From Fusarium oxysporum f. sp. lycopersici 4287 (taxonomy: Eukaryota; Ascomycota; Sordariomycetes; Hypocreales; Nectriaceae), in the NCBI RefSeq assembly GCF_000149955.1, contig NC_030988.1:1326109-1390108 (forward strand): a stretch of DNA of 64,000 bases, in the 5' to 3' direction. Position 1 is the first letter of the stretch; each line of letters begins with the position of its first letter. Below are positions 1-12,616 of this stretch, piece after piece. Both the position numbers and the translations under genes were made by a program. The notes under the pieces were generated by a model. The model saw only the letters and a program-made list of their open reading frames with translations. It was not told where the DNA came from and did no database searches.

Positions 1-2066
1 GTCGTCAGTCCTCGCTTCTTTGTGCGCCACGCTGTGAACTTGTTTCTTGAGGTCTTCAGCCGCTTATTGGCAGGCAACTCAATCTCTGGGTCATCAACCT
101 CCAGGTCCCTATACTCTCTCTCCCAGAGATCCTGGACCATCTCCTTCGCCTTGGTAATCCACAATTGTCTTTCGTCGTCGTCTCCCCACAAATCGTCAAA
201 CAGTGCCCACCGGTAGGCAGGATGAAGAACTGCAGCGCCATAGATCAGGGGGCTATCATTCAGGTGCTCGTAGTATTCGTTCAATTTGAGCCAACCCAGG
301 TTGATGTTGACAGCGAGGTGATGGCCGTGCGGAAAATTGGCGACTGCTCTTTTCGCGGATTCGAGGGTTTCGAGAAGAAATTCGTACGCGTGAATAAGAT
401 CCCAGCTTGTTCCTGTACAAGCCATCTGTTAAAATAAGAATCGGGCCGCTTTTGAGAAGTCTAAGGCTTACCAGACAGTGGAGGGTCGATCTCGTTTTCC
501 TCGACCTTTCTCCGGTGTTTTCCCTGTCCATCGCCCTCAAGGCCTCTCACAACCAGCTGGAAGTCAAGCAAAATGTCGTAAAGAGTCCCGAGCACATGCC
601 AATCATCAGGTGTCATGCGATTCTCTTCCTTCAGGAAGAAGGGCAGCTTGGAGCCCTTTTTGATGTGGCCAGCTCTCGTCAAGTTGACCTTCTCCCACTC
701 GTTTGACGCTCTCTGGACAAAAGAATTATAAAATGGCCTCAAGAGGAGAGCGCGTTCAATCATCGAGAATTGAGAAAGCCACCGGGTAGCATTGTCGACC
801 ACAACTCCAACTGGACGGTGTTTCTTGAGCTGAGCGTCATCAGAGAGTTGGCTCTCGACAGCCTGTACCTTCTTGAGCATATCGGTCCACGTGTCCGATC
901 TGCTCACCTCCTAGGTCTTCGTGAGTATAACAAATAAAGCCGGGGACTCAGCCACCTACAACAGCAAAGTTATGCCATTTTCCAACAGAGCCTCGCCTCC
1001 TCCAGACTTCATGCTCCTTCGCTGCCGTGTGAAGTCCTTCGAAGACCTCTTTCTCGAAAGCATCCGGGTTCTTGCCATACAGCATCTGTTTCACTACTAT
1101 GTTGACAACGTGGCCAACGCAGCGAACCCATCGCTTCTCCCAGTCGAAGCCAAACTCTAATCCAAGCTCCCCCATCGAGGTTTTATTGTTACCGGCATTA
1201 TCCAATGTGAAATACCCGAGTTTATCGCTGATCTCGTACTCCCGAATGATCTCGATAATCTGCCCGGCGATATTCTCGCCTGTGTGCCGCTCTGTAAGCT
1301 CAGGCAGTCCGAGGACACACTTCTGTGGCCGATTATTTGAATCCCGAAACACACATGTGATGCCGTATAAGGCGTGTCGGTTACCAGACTTCCAGCCATC
1401 GTACTGGATATGGATCTGTCCCGGACTCTTTCGCAAAGCATCTTTCACTCTTTCCATGTTGTTGGTAAATTCTCGTTCTGCGATGGCACGCACGGTCACG
1501 TCAGTAATGTTAGCTTTTGTGATCTCGACAGATGGATTGAGGTAGTTGAAGATGTCTCGAAGATCTTGATCGTTGACGATCGAGAAGGATTGGTTAGAGT
1601 TGACAATCCAGTTGACAAGTTTCTGCTGGAATACAGTTTTGTCGAAACGTTTGATCAAGGTATTGATCAAATCTTGTTCCTTCGGCTCCTTCGGGTTCAA
1701 CTGTAGGATTGTTGCAATGGACTGATGTGCTTTCTCGGATGCCTTTGTAGGCTTTTGCCTCTTGCCTGTCGGATCCATGATGCCATTGTGGTCCGTGTAC
1801 AGGTGACCCTCAGCGTTCTGCAACCCTTTGATGGCGTAACTCTTTGGCCTCGGCCGCTTTTGCTTGATGCAAAGGCAACACACCCATCGGCGTTCCCCCT
1901 TATCGGCATGCTGGATATCGTAGCCGAACTGATATACCCATTGACGCACTTGGCCGTCTCTCTCCGTCAAGGTCCAGCCTTTGTAGAGCTGAAAGAGTCG
2001 TTGATTGTCTTCTTCTGTACGTTCTGGAATGGGTGTGGTTGACTTGGTTGGATGAAGGGTGGCCAT
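1..2066 (-). CDS. hAT transposase, three visible exons, C-terminus outside the window
   Basis: Transposase for the surrounding element; acts in the nucleus on its terminal repeats. The start is the ATG at 2066. An N-terminal BED-like finger (CCLC, then HLYTDH, residues about 65-95) would bind DNA. The RNase-H-like core follows, with IHIQYDGW (first catalytic Asp region) and GYFTLDNAGNN (second Asp region), as in fungal hAT transposases. Two introns explain the breaks: 911-959 (donor GTAGGT, acceptor CCTAG, 49 nt) and 413-471 (donor GTAAGC, acceptor TGTACAG, 59 nt). Both join the frame exactly. The third exon reads HLNDSPLIYGAAVLHPAYRW and stays open to base 1. The C-terminal dimerisation domain lies beyond the edge. 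No stop or frameshift is seen, so this copy may be active. Confidence 0.85.
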
Positions 2067-2408
2067 TTCAGTTTGGAGTAGTAAGGGCGTGAGTAATAGT
2101 AAACCCTCCTAGAATAGACTTGTTTGAACTTTGTGTACGGGTAAAACGGAGTGGAAAATTGTTGCTATTGCGTTGTTATTGGCTATGGAAAGTACTTAGG
2201 GTATGCGCTATTTCACAAGGAAATCCAGGTATTTTCAAACCCCACCTAAATTTCCATTCCTTTCCACAATTTCCACATGTGGAACATGTGGAAGGGGTTC
2301 CGTGGCGTGGATGTGGAAAAGCTGAAGCCTACGTGGAATGGAATGGAATGGATATGGATCCACATTATGGATCCATATGTGGATTTCGTGGTATGGATTT
2401 GGACCCTG
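1..2408 (-). mobile_element. hAT-family DNA transposon, cut by the left window edge
   Basis: A class II cut-and-paste element read on the minus strand. Its outer end is at 2408, where the minus strand begins CAGGGTCCAAATCC. This matches the 15-bp terminal repeat of the short element at 53665-54423 (CAGGGTTCAAATCCA) with one mismatch. The last 200 bp inside the end (about 2200-2408), with its runs of TGGAATGGAATGGATATGG type, is almost the same as the end of that short copy. The 8 bp outside the end, GTCGGATG (2409-2416), would be one half of an 8-bp target duplication; the mate lies outside the window. The element sits in the leader of the Copia element to its right. The transposase fills most of it; the other terminal repeat is not visible. 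Confidence 0.85.
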
Positions 2409-5400
2409 GTCGGATGTATCAGATGGAGCGATATGAAACAGCAACTTGAAACCCGCAAAAGATTTTAACAGAGAAGACTCCTAAAATCTAACAATCATGA
2501 TCTCTTTAATCAGCAAGAAGCTAACACATTAATCAGAAGTCAATTCAAAAAAGACGTTATCCTTTTCTTGACTAAATGTCACAAAATGTCGATTAAAGAT
2601 CACAATCTCACCTTGCTCAACTCCCGCGAGGACTGGACCAACTGGATCAACTCTATTGAGGATCTTGCTGTGCGCAATGACGTCTGGAGCTACTGTGATC
2701 CAGAAGGGATTGAAAACTTGGTCTTCACTGCGACCAAACCATCGGACTCAGCAAGCAAGGACACGATCCAGAAATATCACAGCCTCCAGGCTATCTATGA
2801 TAGCGAAAGGAAGAAATACGACAAGGTCTCTGATCGCATTGACCTCGCAGTGTGTCAGGAGTTCAAGCAGCACTACCTCGGAATCCATGACGTCCGCGGT
2901 AAACTCATCGCGCTGGCTGATAGCATCCAACCCACTGCGAAAGATCAGAAGCAGAATGTTAGGTCTGAGTTTGAAAAGCTTAAGAAGGGCCTTAGCAACA
3001 CCAGTCTCGATAAATGGCTCAGCCGATGGCCTGCTCTCGTTAATAACGCTAAACGTTACAAGATAGAGAACCTCAGCGAGTCGCAGATCCGTGATGCATT
3101 CATTGAATCATCTCGCGAAGTAAACCCACCGTTCTACAACTACATGAAGTCCAAGGAAGCTCAGGTTGAAAGCGAGAAAATCCTCGTCAAGGAGGCTGCA
3201 AAAACCATGGAGAAGATCTCAAATGCGTTTCTCACTGCGCTCAACGAGATTAATCCCGACCATGCCAGTAGCGGTTCCGTCACTGTCGCAAGTTTGACTG
3301 ATTCTGAAGAGGAAGAAAACGGTGAAGATGACGATGTCACCATTGTTCAGAAAGCTCAGAATACAGTAAATAGAGCACTCAAGACCTTCCGCAAACTCAA
3401 TCCAACCCTCTCCGAGAAGAAGATTACTATCGGATTCTGTATTAAGCAGTTCAGGACAATGGCACCACCAAAGGAAAAAGCTATTAGAGGACGAGCAGCC
3501 CACGCCACTCTTCAAGGAAGAAAGCATAGCAATGATTCAGATTCGCAGAACGAAGAGGATCAGCCGCAACAGAAAAGACAGCGGACGGGGCATCCATCCT
3601 CGAACATGGGTTTCCGAAATTGCGTCTGCGGCATGTCCCACAAGTACACTGAGTGTTATTATCTTAATCCTTCGGGTGCGCCAGAGGGATGGACACCAAT
3701 CGTTCAAATACAGTCGAAAATCATCACTACAGTCAAGGGAAGCAAACGCCTTAAAGAAAACATCGAAAGGAACCTCAAGAGAAGCAATATTGACTTGCCT
3801 AAGTTCTGGCCGTCAGATATTACAAAGAATCAACCCAAGCATCTAGCAGAGGACGAGACTTCAAGCACAGATAAATTTCTATCCAAATCAAGAGCCGCAT
3901 TTGTTACGTCAAGGTTTGCGTTTGGCACAACCGCAAAAGACGAGTACGGTGATTGTTTCCGACTTGACAATTGTGCGGATACACATGTCTGCAATGACCT
4001 GTCTCGCTTCACTAATTACACACCACTCGATGATGAAACCATAGAGTTTGGCAACTCAGGCACGCACCTCACAGGCATAGGAAATGTCACGGTCCATGTC
4101 GACACTCCAACAGGCGCAGGTCTAATTCAACTCGAGAACGTTGCTTATGTCCCTGGATTCCATTGGAACCTCATCAATACGCACTCTCTCGAACAACAAG
4201 GACTTTATTTCAATACGAGGACTTGTTGGATGGAATATTCAGATGGATCAAATGCCTTTAAAGTAACTAAACATGGTGCTTTTCGAGTCGCCGAATCCCA
4301 CATCAAGGACATTATATTCAGGGCTCAATCTCATAAAGAGGCAGCGCAATCCTTTGCAATGGCTATTAAATCGAGAACGCCTCAAGTTGCGACAGCTTCT
4401 ATGGATACCTGGCATGCAAGGCTAGGCCATATTCGAAAGGAAGCTCTTGAACACATGCCTCAAGCAGTCGAGGGAGTCGCACTCGGGAGTCGCAACTTCG
4501 AACGAAAGTCAGAACTCTGTCCTGAATGTCAACTCGGACAAGCGTATCAACAAATCTCCCGCATACCACCGTGGAGAGGAACTTACCCCTTCGAGAAGAT
4601 ACACCTTGATCTTATCGACATGGAGGAAGCATTCAACGCTGACTCCTGGGTCGCTCATTTCTATTGCGACTACTCAGCTTACCATATCTCCTTTAACCTC
4701 CCAAACAAGAATCAAGATGAACTTCTTTCTATAACACAGGAGTTTCTAGCCATTACAAATGGCAACTGGGGTTTCACTACGCGATACATCCAATCGGATG
4801 GCGAAAAGGGTCTAGGAAAGAGATGGAAGTATTTCATTGCAATGAAGGGAATTACATTCAACTCATCTCCACCGGATACGCCAGATCAGAACGGTCTTGC
4901 CGAACGTTCTGGGGGGGTGATCATAGCTATCGCTCGCAAGCTTCGAATACAGGGAAATCTACCTCAGAAACTCTGGCCCTACATCATTGCTCATGCTACT
5001 CGCCTCCTCAATCGCATCCCAGTTCAACGAAAACAATGGCAAACTCCATTTCAAATGGTTCATGGCCGAAAGCCCAACCTCTCTAATCTCAAAATCATTG
5101 GTTCTCTTGCCTACGTCTTAATCAAGAACAAGAAGGCCCGTCCAGCCAAAGTGAAGTTACAAGAAAATGCACTCATGGGATGGCTTGTCGGATCGGACGC
5201 AACCAATATCTATAAAGTTTGGGTTCCACACCTTGATCGTGTAATTGTATCTCGGGATGTTCAAGTTGATGAGAAAGTCATGTACGATCCACAGCTTGCT
5301 ACAACTCTTCCCGAATCGGGACAGACTCTCGCGATCACGATCAATGAAGTTGATCTCGAAGAAGAGGATATCGAGCCATTGTCTATCATGGAGAATACAG

Positions 5401-7514
5401 CAACTTCGGTTCCTGTTTCGATACAACCGGAATCAGAACTATCCCGACCTGGATTGCGTCTTACACCACAAATCTCACCTGAACGATCAATAGAAGGAGA
5501 TATACAGGTTGCACCACCCGTAGATGAACCGGCAACATTGCCGCGGCCCACGAGTCCAGTAATTCTCCATCAAGCATCACCGCGTCCTCAGACAACAATA
5601 CAACTAGGATCACCCAGAAAGAAAAAGATAACGGACGCTTCAGTGCTCCAGAATCTCAGAACAACTTCTGGAAGGAGTATCAAATTGTCACAGAAAGGAC
5701 AAGATGCAATCGAAACATTCAAACCACGCCTTAGTCGGCACCAAATCCATAAGCAAGCGCGAAGACACGCTCATGCTCTACGATTGGAACGCGCTAAGCT
5801 GGGACAGCAACTCGCCCACGCTTTCGCATCAGCACGTTCAATACGAACCCAACGAAAGGACTTGCCTCCACCTCCTGACTTTTGGCATGAATTAAAATGG
5901 CATCCTGAGAGACAAGGCTTCAAACGAGCCTCAGACGCCGAGATCAAGTCACTCAAGGAGAAAGGGACATTCGAGCTAGTCGATTACCCTGAAGGCAAAC
6001 AAGTGCTACCACTCAAATGGGTCTTTACCTACAAACTGGACGATGCAGGTTACCTCATTCGTCATAAAGCTCGCATCTGTGTCAGAGGTGATCTCCAACA
6101 CCACTCTGGTGAAGACATCTACGCAGCAACCGGTGCTTATCGAAGATTCCGGATTCTGATGGCTCTCGTCTGTGCGTTTGGGCTGATATGTCACCAAGTT
6201 GACTTCAAGAACGCCTTCCTTAACGCTGAAATGGACGAGGAGGTCTACACCACATGCCCACCGGGATATGGTCAATCAGGAAAGGTCTGGAGACTGCTCA
6301 AAGCGCTCTATGGTCTGCGTAAGTCACCAAAGCTCTGGTTCAATGAGCTTGCATCGTTTCTTAAAGATCTGGGATTTCAACATTGCCCAGATGAACCTTG
6401 TATCCTCAATAATAATGAGACTCAACTTATTCTCTTTCTATACGTAGATGATCTTCTCATCATCGCGCAACCTGAATACCTTCAACAAGTCAACAATTTC
6501 AAAGCAGCAGTACACAGCAAATACGAGATCCAAGATTTGGGCGAAGCAATCTCCTTCCTCAACATCAGAATCCTCCGAAACGTCAATGCTAAGAAGCTTT
6601 GGATCTGCCAAGATGGATATATCAACAAACTCGGTGTCAGGTTCGGGATCGATCAGTCAATGAGAACGGCAACGCCTCTCACTTCATCCTATCGTCCCCA
6701 ATCTTTCGACGGACAGGCCACTATACAACAGATCACAGAGATGCAAGAAAAGGTAGGATCGATTCTGTACGCAGCAGTGGTATCAAGACCAGATATCTCT
6801 TATGCAGCTAGCCAGTTAAGCCAGCACGCAATGAAAACCCTTCAACTGAACACCTGCGGTATGCAAACCGAGTTCTCTCATATCTCCAGACCACACAGTA
6901 CTATGCCATCGAGTTCTTAGGCTCTGTAGATAATGCTACAGAGGTAGAGCCAGGCGATGATGAAGTACTACAGCAGTCAAGCGACGCATCGTTCGCGGAT
7001 GATCCAGAGACTCGAAAATCCACCCAGGGCTATCTCATGAAGTTGTTTAGCGGGGCGATCATGTGGCAGTCTTCGAAGCAGAAGACTGTAACCACGTCAA
7101 CGACTGAAGCGGAACTGTTATCGCTGCCTCACACAGCGAGAGAGACTATAGCTCTATACCGACTGTTCGAACAGATACAGTTCGATCCACAACACCAACC
7201 ACGCATCCTCTGTGACAATCAACAAACAGTGGGACTGGTCCAGAAAGAGCGACCACACATCGATATCCACAACTTTTGGCTAAGACAGATCCATAAAGAC
7301 GGCAAAATTACAGTTCAATGGGTTTCAACAACAGACATGCCTGCAGATGGCTTCACAAAACCCCTTTCAGCAGAAAAGCATTCTCGCTTCGTGAAACAAT
7401 TAGGTCTGGTTGATATCTCATCGCGGATTGATCCAGAATACGTTTCAGGAGAGGATATTGATCAAGATGATATACAGATCTCATCTGATACAGAGTGAAA
7501 TCTTGGGGGGGGGG
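2409..7514 (+). mobile_element. Ty1/Copia retrotransposon (Copia-1), 5' LTR outside the window
   Basis: Internal part of a Copia element. GTATCAGATGGAGC at about 2415-2428 resembles the usual start of a primer-binding site for initiator tRNA-Met 3' ends (TGGTATCAGAGC), so the hAT appears to have landed at or just inside the 5' LTR boundary, leaving that LTR to the left of base 1. The polypurine tract is the run of ten G at 7505-7514, directly followed by TGTCGCAGGG, the presumed start of the 3' LTR. Protein order is gag, protease, integrase, reverse transcriptase, RNase H, which is the Copia order. One frameshift near 6830 is the only coding break seen. Confidence 0.85.
2586..7498 (+). pseudogene. 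Copia-1 gag-pol polyprotein with one frameshift
   Basis: Encodes the proteins for reverse transcription and integration. The frame is open from 2568, but the first ATG is at 2586. Gag spans residues 1 to about 380, with a Cys/His knuckle-like CVCGMSHKYTECYY near 3615. A protease region with LDNCADTHVCND lies at about 3960. The integrase zinc domain (WHARLGH ... CPECQLGQ) is near 4410-4550, followed by the core (YIQSDGEKG, then DQNGLAERSG). The reverse transcriptase has the catalytic FLYVDDLLII near 6436. The frame stops at 6920, but the RNase H part continues in another frame from about 6832 (NRVLSYLQTTQYYAIEF) to 7498, with TTSTTEAELLSL and DNQQTVGL. A single-base loss near 6830, inside the reverse transcriptase/RNase H link, explains the break. 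The rest looks fresh. Confidence 0.85.
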
Positions 7515-8140
7515 TGTCGCAGGGTAGGCATTAGTAATCTAGCTATATGCTTTAAGTAACTCTGCGGGATGGAAGTCCCCGCACAAGAAAAAAACTTAAG
7601 ACATCAATCAACACATTTGCTGCTGCTCATGATATTCACTCTAACCCTTTAAGCACGCTCAGTGCGACAACAAGCATAAAATATAGCGAATCACATTCCT
7701 GTTTTGTGACCTGTTGAATACCTTGGTGGTCAAAGCGAAACTTCAGTATAAGATATAACGGTTAGTCGGGCCTGGGCTAAGCCGATATCCGTTAGTTGCG
7801 CTTAGCGGTGTACATTCCCCGTCAACAACAGCTACCCTATGCTTTCTAAGTTATCCTTACGCCTTGCCTACAATCTACTCCGTACTGACCCATAATTGCG
7901 CACCAACCTACCTTATTACTGCATTTCAATGTTTGAGTAAGTGTGGTGGCAGTGATGGGGAATCAGACATTGAAGGGGGTCCCGCGACCATTGAGGTCGT
8001 CAAATGCAGCATGGACTGAAATAATGCAAAAGCATCCAACAGCCATTGCTGGGAGAATCACTTCCCCTCGATTCCATAACTCTACTGGACGGCGACGATG
8101 ATTGTTCTGGGGATAGGGAGGGCAGCCTCGCTGTCTCCGC
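7515..8140 (+). repeat. Start of Copia-1 3' LTR, then non-coding sequence
   Basis: TGTCGCAGGG at 7515 follows the G-run directly, as an LTR start does. The LTR end cannot be fixed because the partner LTR is outside the window. A stretch near 7895-7935 (GCACCAACCTACCTTATTA) resembles one near 32700-32735, so part of this region is a dispersed repeat. No gene is seen. Confidence 0.5.
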
Positions 8141-8144
8141 ATCT

Positions 8145-9280
8145 TCACGTCACGCAATAGACATTTCCATGGATAGATACTCTTCTTACGTGATTCAGTA
8201 TGACAGTCACTGAGGCATATCGAGAGAGCCTCTCCCAGACATGACTCACGGCTTTTGTTGTCGTCGGCTCACGCCGGTCATTGATGTGGCGGACATGTAG
8301 ACCGTCAACCGCGGTCGTGAAAGATGGGACTTGTTTCTTGACCTGGGAGGCATTGTCCCAACAAGTTCCGACTGGCCTGCTCAGGGAGCTGCAAACTTGC
8401 AAATGTGGTCTGGTCAAATATGTATTTCTCCATATCCTTGCCATCCTCGCTTCTATCGGTGAGGTCTTCTGCTAATAAAGGGTAGGTTTGAATGTAACTT
8501 GCGCCTTCGAGGCAGTCGCTGGATGTCTCTGATTGAGCGGCCTGCGGTCGGGTTCTCCGTAATTGGCCGCTTGCGTTCAGATACCGGTCTCGGGCGGAGT
8601 TTATATGTGAGCGGGTGTAGCTAGACGAGGAGACAAGACGTCGGCGCCGAGAACAGGCTGAGAGCTCCAAGGGGAACCTACTCGGGAGTTGAAGCGGGAG
8701 TCCAGGCTTATACACTAGATAAACTTGAAAGGGCGACTTGGTCGATTTTGCGCCAGGGATCATGAGTGATAGCGACGTGACAGCAACAAAGAATGCTTGA
8801 AACAATTTCTGCTGAGCGCAACTTCTGTCGGAAAAGGTCATTCTCGCGAACGGGCGTGTCGTTCAAACGAGCTGGGGCTCAAGTTGGATTCTGAGGACGG
8901 CTGACAGTCGACGACATCTGGTTGGGTGATGATAACCTCTCATGCTTCTCTCGCTGGCGAAGACTCGGAAAGCGCTCGGCCTCAAACTGTATGGCTTGTC
9001 TCTTTTCGGAAAGTGTTTCACAGTGAAGAAATTGATCGGCTTGGGCGGCGGCGATAAATTCAGAATGGTGCTCCACTGAACAGGGCGATAGATAGGGATC
9101 AAGAACAATAATCAGTATCTACAAACACTATGTTAGCTTCAGTTCTTTGATCTGGGTGTAGATAATGCCATTCTCACCGACTGGGACTTTCAGAGCTCTT
9201 GGTGATGTCTTGGTCGGGTGGCCTTGTCTGATCATCGCCATGTTGGCTTCGTCCATTTCGAGGGGGTACTGGGAGACTCT
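8145..9280 (-). pseudogene. Unrecognised coding-like relic
   Basis: Several minus-strand stretches read like protein but do not join into one frame: 8305-8841 (178 codons, ending in a Gln/Leu-rich part), 8145-8444 in a second frame (LTRPHLQVCSSLSRPVGTCW), and an upstream pair around 8879-9260. In that pair a short exon-like piece beginning MDEANMAMIRQGHPTKTS (about 9259) is followed by EHHSEFIAAAQADQFLHCET. A possible intron joins the last two, but the phases do not match a good donor. I do not recognise a family. It could be one decayed gene or several small ones. Confidence 0.25.
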
Positions 9281-9399
9281 GAGCAACTGAGTCGCAAGGC
9301 CTTAAGCCACGGTTTTTTTTCGTGCTTCTTGGGACAATAGTATTAGTCCAGACGAACTCCTATGACCTCTTTCAGATTCTTAAATCATACTAGTTCTTA

Positions 9400-10335
9400 T
9401 GATTGAATCAGACCCTGGAAAGTCCAGGCGTCGCGGTTTTAGTGATAATCTCCGGGGCAGACGGTATTTTGAGCCGCAAATTGTTCCAGATACCGTATAC
9501 CGTCGCGATCTGTCGGTTGATCTCTAGTCGGAGTTACCGTAGACGCTCCAATGTGCTAGTCGTTGGTGTGGCCTGTATCGAGTCAACGCCGCTATGCGGG
9601 CCTCCATGAACCTCCAAGTGAGTCGATCGGGGTTGGGTCATCAACTTCTTCACCTGTCGCCAGCTTGAGGGGGCCACAAGAAAAGTACCACCATGACGGC
9701 CAAGTTTCCAATGGCCCTCATCTTGTATAAAGCGCCAGTTTCTATGATCATCCAAAGCCCAAGTCTTGTGAATTTTGCAGAATTCTATGTTTTTTGTTTC
9801 ACGTCTGTCGCACGTTGGATGACTTTGTGCATTTCAGTCTGTACTTCCTCCTTCCCATCCTCGATCGTGACTGAGTTTCCTTTGAGTCCTGAGAGAGTAA
9901 GCTTCTCTCGGTGGTAATGTTCTACCTCTTTGGCACGTCTTAATCAAGGTGTCTTATCCAGAAGATCCCGGTCCTCATGTCTTTCATCACATAGGCAGCA
10001 AGATGACACATGGTCTTTGCCACCAGGACCTCCATCATGATGAACTCACCTACTCCGCCGACCTCTCGTTTGCCAGACGAATGAGCTTGGAGTGAGTGCG
10101 CTAGACGTGATGTAGACCAGACTTGTTGACAAACCTTTATAGCCAAACCTACTTGGAACTGACTCTTCTGGGGCGGGAACATCTTTACAGATCACCATAT
10201 GTCCTGGCATCCGCGATGGTGCCAGCCTGGCGCAATAACGCCCACGTTTTGACATTCCACTGATAATGGTTTCCCGTTGTTGCCAGACCTCATCATACTT
10301 ATATCTCTCCTATGTCGAATCATAGCCTTGGGCTA
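9400..10335 (-). pseudogene. Unrecognised decayed gene
   Basis: Minus-strand reading gives protein-like pieces in changing frames: VPAPEESVPSRFGYK (about 10145-10190), then after a plausible intron (donor GTTTGT, acceptor CTCCAAG) AHSSGKREVGGVGEFIMMEV. Downstream come HYHREKLTLSGLKGNSVTIE (about 9850-9915) and ALDDHRNWRFIQDEGHW (about 9715-9760). In-frame stops and frame changes separate them. No family is recognised. It lies beside another relic on the same strand (8.1-9.3 kb), and the two could be parts of one larger lost gene. Confidence 0.3.
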
Positions 10336-10799
10336 GCCTTGTCACAGTTCAAATGGGGGACTTCTACTTTACTCTATATCCCCCAGAGGAGTTTGTATTC
10401 AGCTGAATGTGGCCTCTAGAAGCCTAGGTCGACGCAAAGACGAGAGTTATGTGAGCAATCGATCTATTGTTCATCAATGCTGTCCTGCACCGATACTCGA
10501 TCAAGTAGGGTTGATCGAGATATGTATTGCAAGGTAATACAAGTCATTGCGAGTCGACAGCCAGTCGCCTTCATTAAGAATTAATACCTCCTTGTTGCTC
10601 CATCTCTTTTCCTCTTTCCCATGCTTTAGAAAGGATATCGAAACCACAGAGCCCTCGTCAACCAAAGCACAGGGCAACATAATGTTGACATAGCCTGGGC
10701 GAACTATAACACACCCGCTCTTTTGCAGATACATTGCCCTCCACCTTTTATACCGTTGATTAGGTAAGGTACCTTGTCGGATCTATGGGGCAGGTTAGC

Positions 10800-11470
10800 T
10801 TAGTTCAATCCCGCTTTGAGGCTGGAACCTACAAGATGCGCAAACAGCTGGTTCGCTAATTCGCCGAGACCAGAAGTCCATTGAAATTCGAATAGTGGTG
10901 CATCGGGCACTTGTTTTGGATTTTGGCCACGAATCTGTCCTCGTACATTGTCGGCCATTCCTATAAGAATGTCTGAAGTATTGTAAAACCCGGGACGGAG
11001 TGCAACCGCCTCGGGGTGTACAAGAGATTCTGATATCTCAACTACCGTCGCTCGACCTTTGAAAGTGGTGCCCAGCCCGGCACCCGAAAAGAAGACTGCG
11101 TCGTTGCTTGGTTCATCGTCCTTGCAAAGTTGTGGTTCAATTTCTTGTGCAAGAAACATAGCACAGAGCTGAGCTGCATCGTAGGCATCAATGTGCCTTG
11201 GCTTGTCGAAGCAAAGCGAACTGCCAAGAAGTCAGGGGGTGGTTGACATAGGAGTTTCTAGAACCTACATTGCTAAGCTCTTTTCAAAGATGTTCTGAGT
11301 TTGGTTGTAGCAGATGGAGGTGAATTGACGAAAATTTTCACGAACTAGCCATTTGAATACAGGAGAAGCTTTAGGGTGACAAGCAACCGTCCCGTCATAG
11401 AACACATATGCAGTACCTTTAAGACTACTCGATCCCCTACGTAACTCGAAGGAGAAAGGGCAGCACATAA
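10800..11470 (-). CDS. Hypothetical two-exon gene, unknown function
   Basis: Two exons join cleanly across a short intron at about 11221-11266 (donor GTAGGT, branch-like CCTGACTT, acceptor TTGGCAG). Exon 1 reads MGTVMCCPFSFELRRGSS ... FEKSLAI. Exon 2 continues SLCFDKPRHIDAYDAAQLC ... VGSSLKAGLN and stops at 10800. Starting at the Met of MGTVMCC the product is about 215 residues. A stop lies a few codons upstream of that Met, so an additional 5' exon is possible. No signal peptide or membrane segment is evident and I do not recognise a domain. The joined open frame and canonical splice sites make a real gene likely. Neighbours are relics on the left and a RING gene on the other strand. Confidence 0.5.
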
Positions 11471-12616
11471 CAGTACCCATTTCCGGATCCACGAAGTGTC
11501 ACAATAGGTACTGCAGCGACAGAGACTTGTGCGGATGTTTGAGACCTTGGCCTTTTTATTGCTGACGCTTATGGCATTCAACATCAGCGCATGGACCGTA
11601 AGGCCAAGGCTCCAGCTAAAAGAAAGAGCTGTTGGGCTTCGATGTTGCAAATTGAACGTAATAAGAGGAAACTTGTTCAAGCTTATCTAGAAAAGCATTG
11701 CAGTCTAATAAAAAGGGGATTAAAAATGTATGTTGGATCCGGGGTTTGACATTCTGCCTAGACGTCATACTTTGCCAGCCACTAATATTTTTAAGATTAG
11801 CATGGCATGGATCTCGCCCCGTATCCAGGTTTCCACCAGCTACCTGGTCTCTCAGGAGTCGGAAAGGCACACAGTCTGCCTCAGTCTAGCCTCACCATAT
11901 CTAAATTCACCAATGGACAAGCTCTGCGTCCCCATATCGCAACCAAAAGGTCCCATGACACGACAGGTGACATTGCATGGTCAACAGTGGCCACCATTGA
12001 TTTCCAACTCTCGCCTCCGTACTTATCGAACTCAAGGCCTTTAACAACCACTCAACGGCCGAGGCCCTCCCATTCCCCTCCACCCCAGAATATCCAAACA
12101 TCACCTTGGGGAGAGCCAGCGAGCGCATCATCAACACACATTGAGCTTCCGCCAATAGGTTCCTGGGAGAATAGCCACCCCGAGTCTTTGCATCACGCCC
12201 GATTTAGAGAATTCACTGCTCGCTTCCGAAATCGAAGACAATTTCCTAGCCGCCCTCGCTGATGGTGATTTTCGTTAGCTTCGTCGTACCCGCCGTTCAC
12301 GAACCCCGATTCACGGCCAAGTCAGTCCCATAGCGTAAGCCTTCAATCAACCGTTCAGGCTTCCACGCCGCACCGTGCATTCCGCAACACCACCGCATCC
12401 ACCAACGCCACTACAGGTACAACGGCCACTGCTGCTCCACGAGAATTATCGTCCACCAACTGCATCCTCCACCCTTTCGGCCCTGAGCGAACAACAACCC
12501 AGCTCTCCTCGGCTAGCAACTCCACTGGCAAATCTCAAGCATCGCTGCTTGTTTTCGACTCCCTCGAGGAGAACGACTTCTTCTTTGGCAGTCCCGCAAG
12601 CTCCTTTTCTGAAGCT

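Noticed and set aside
5157..5551. Minus-strand frames inside Copia-1
   Set aside because: Shadows of the polyprotein; no family features.
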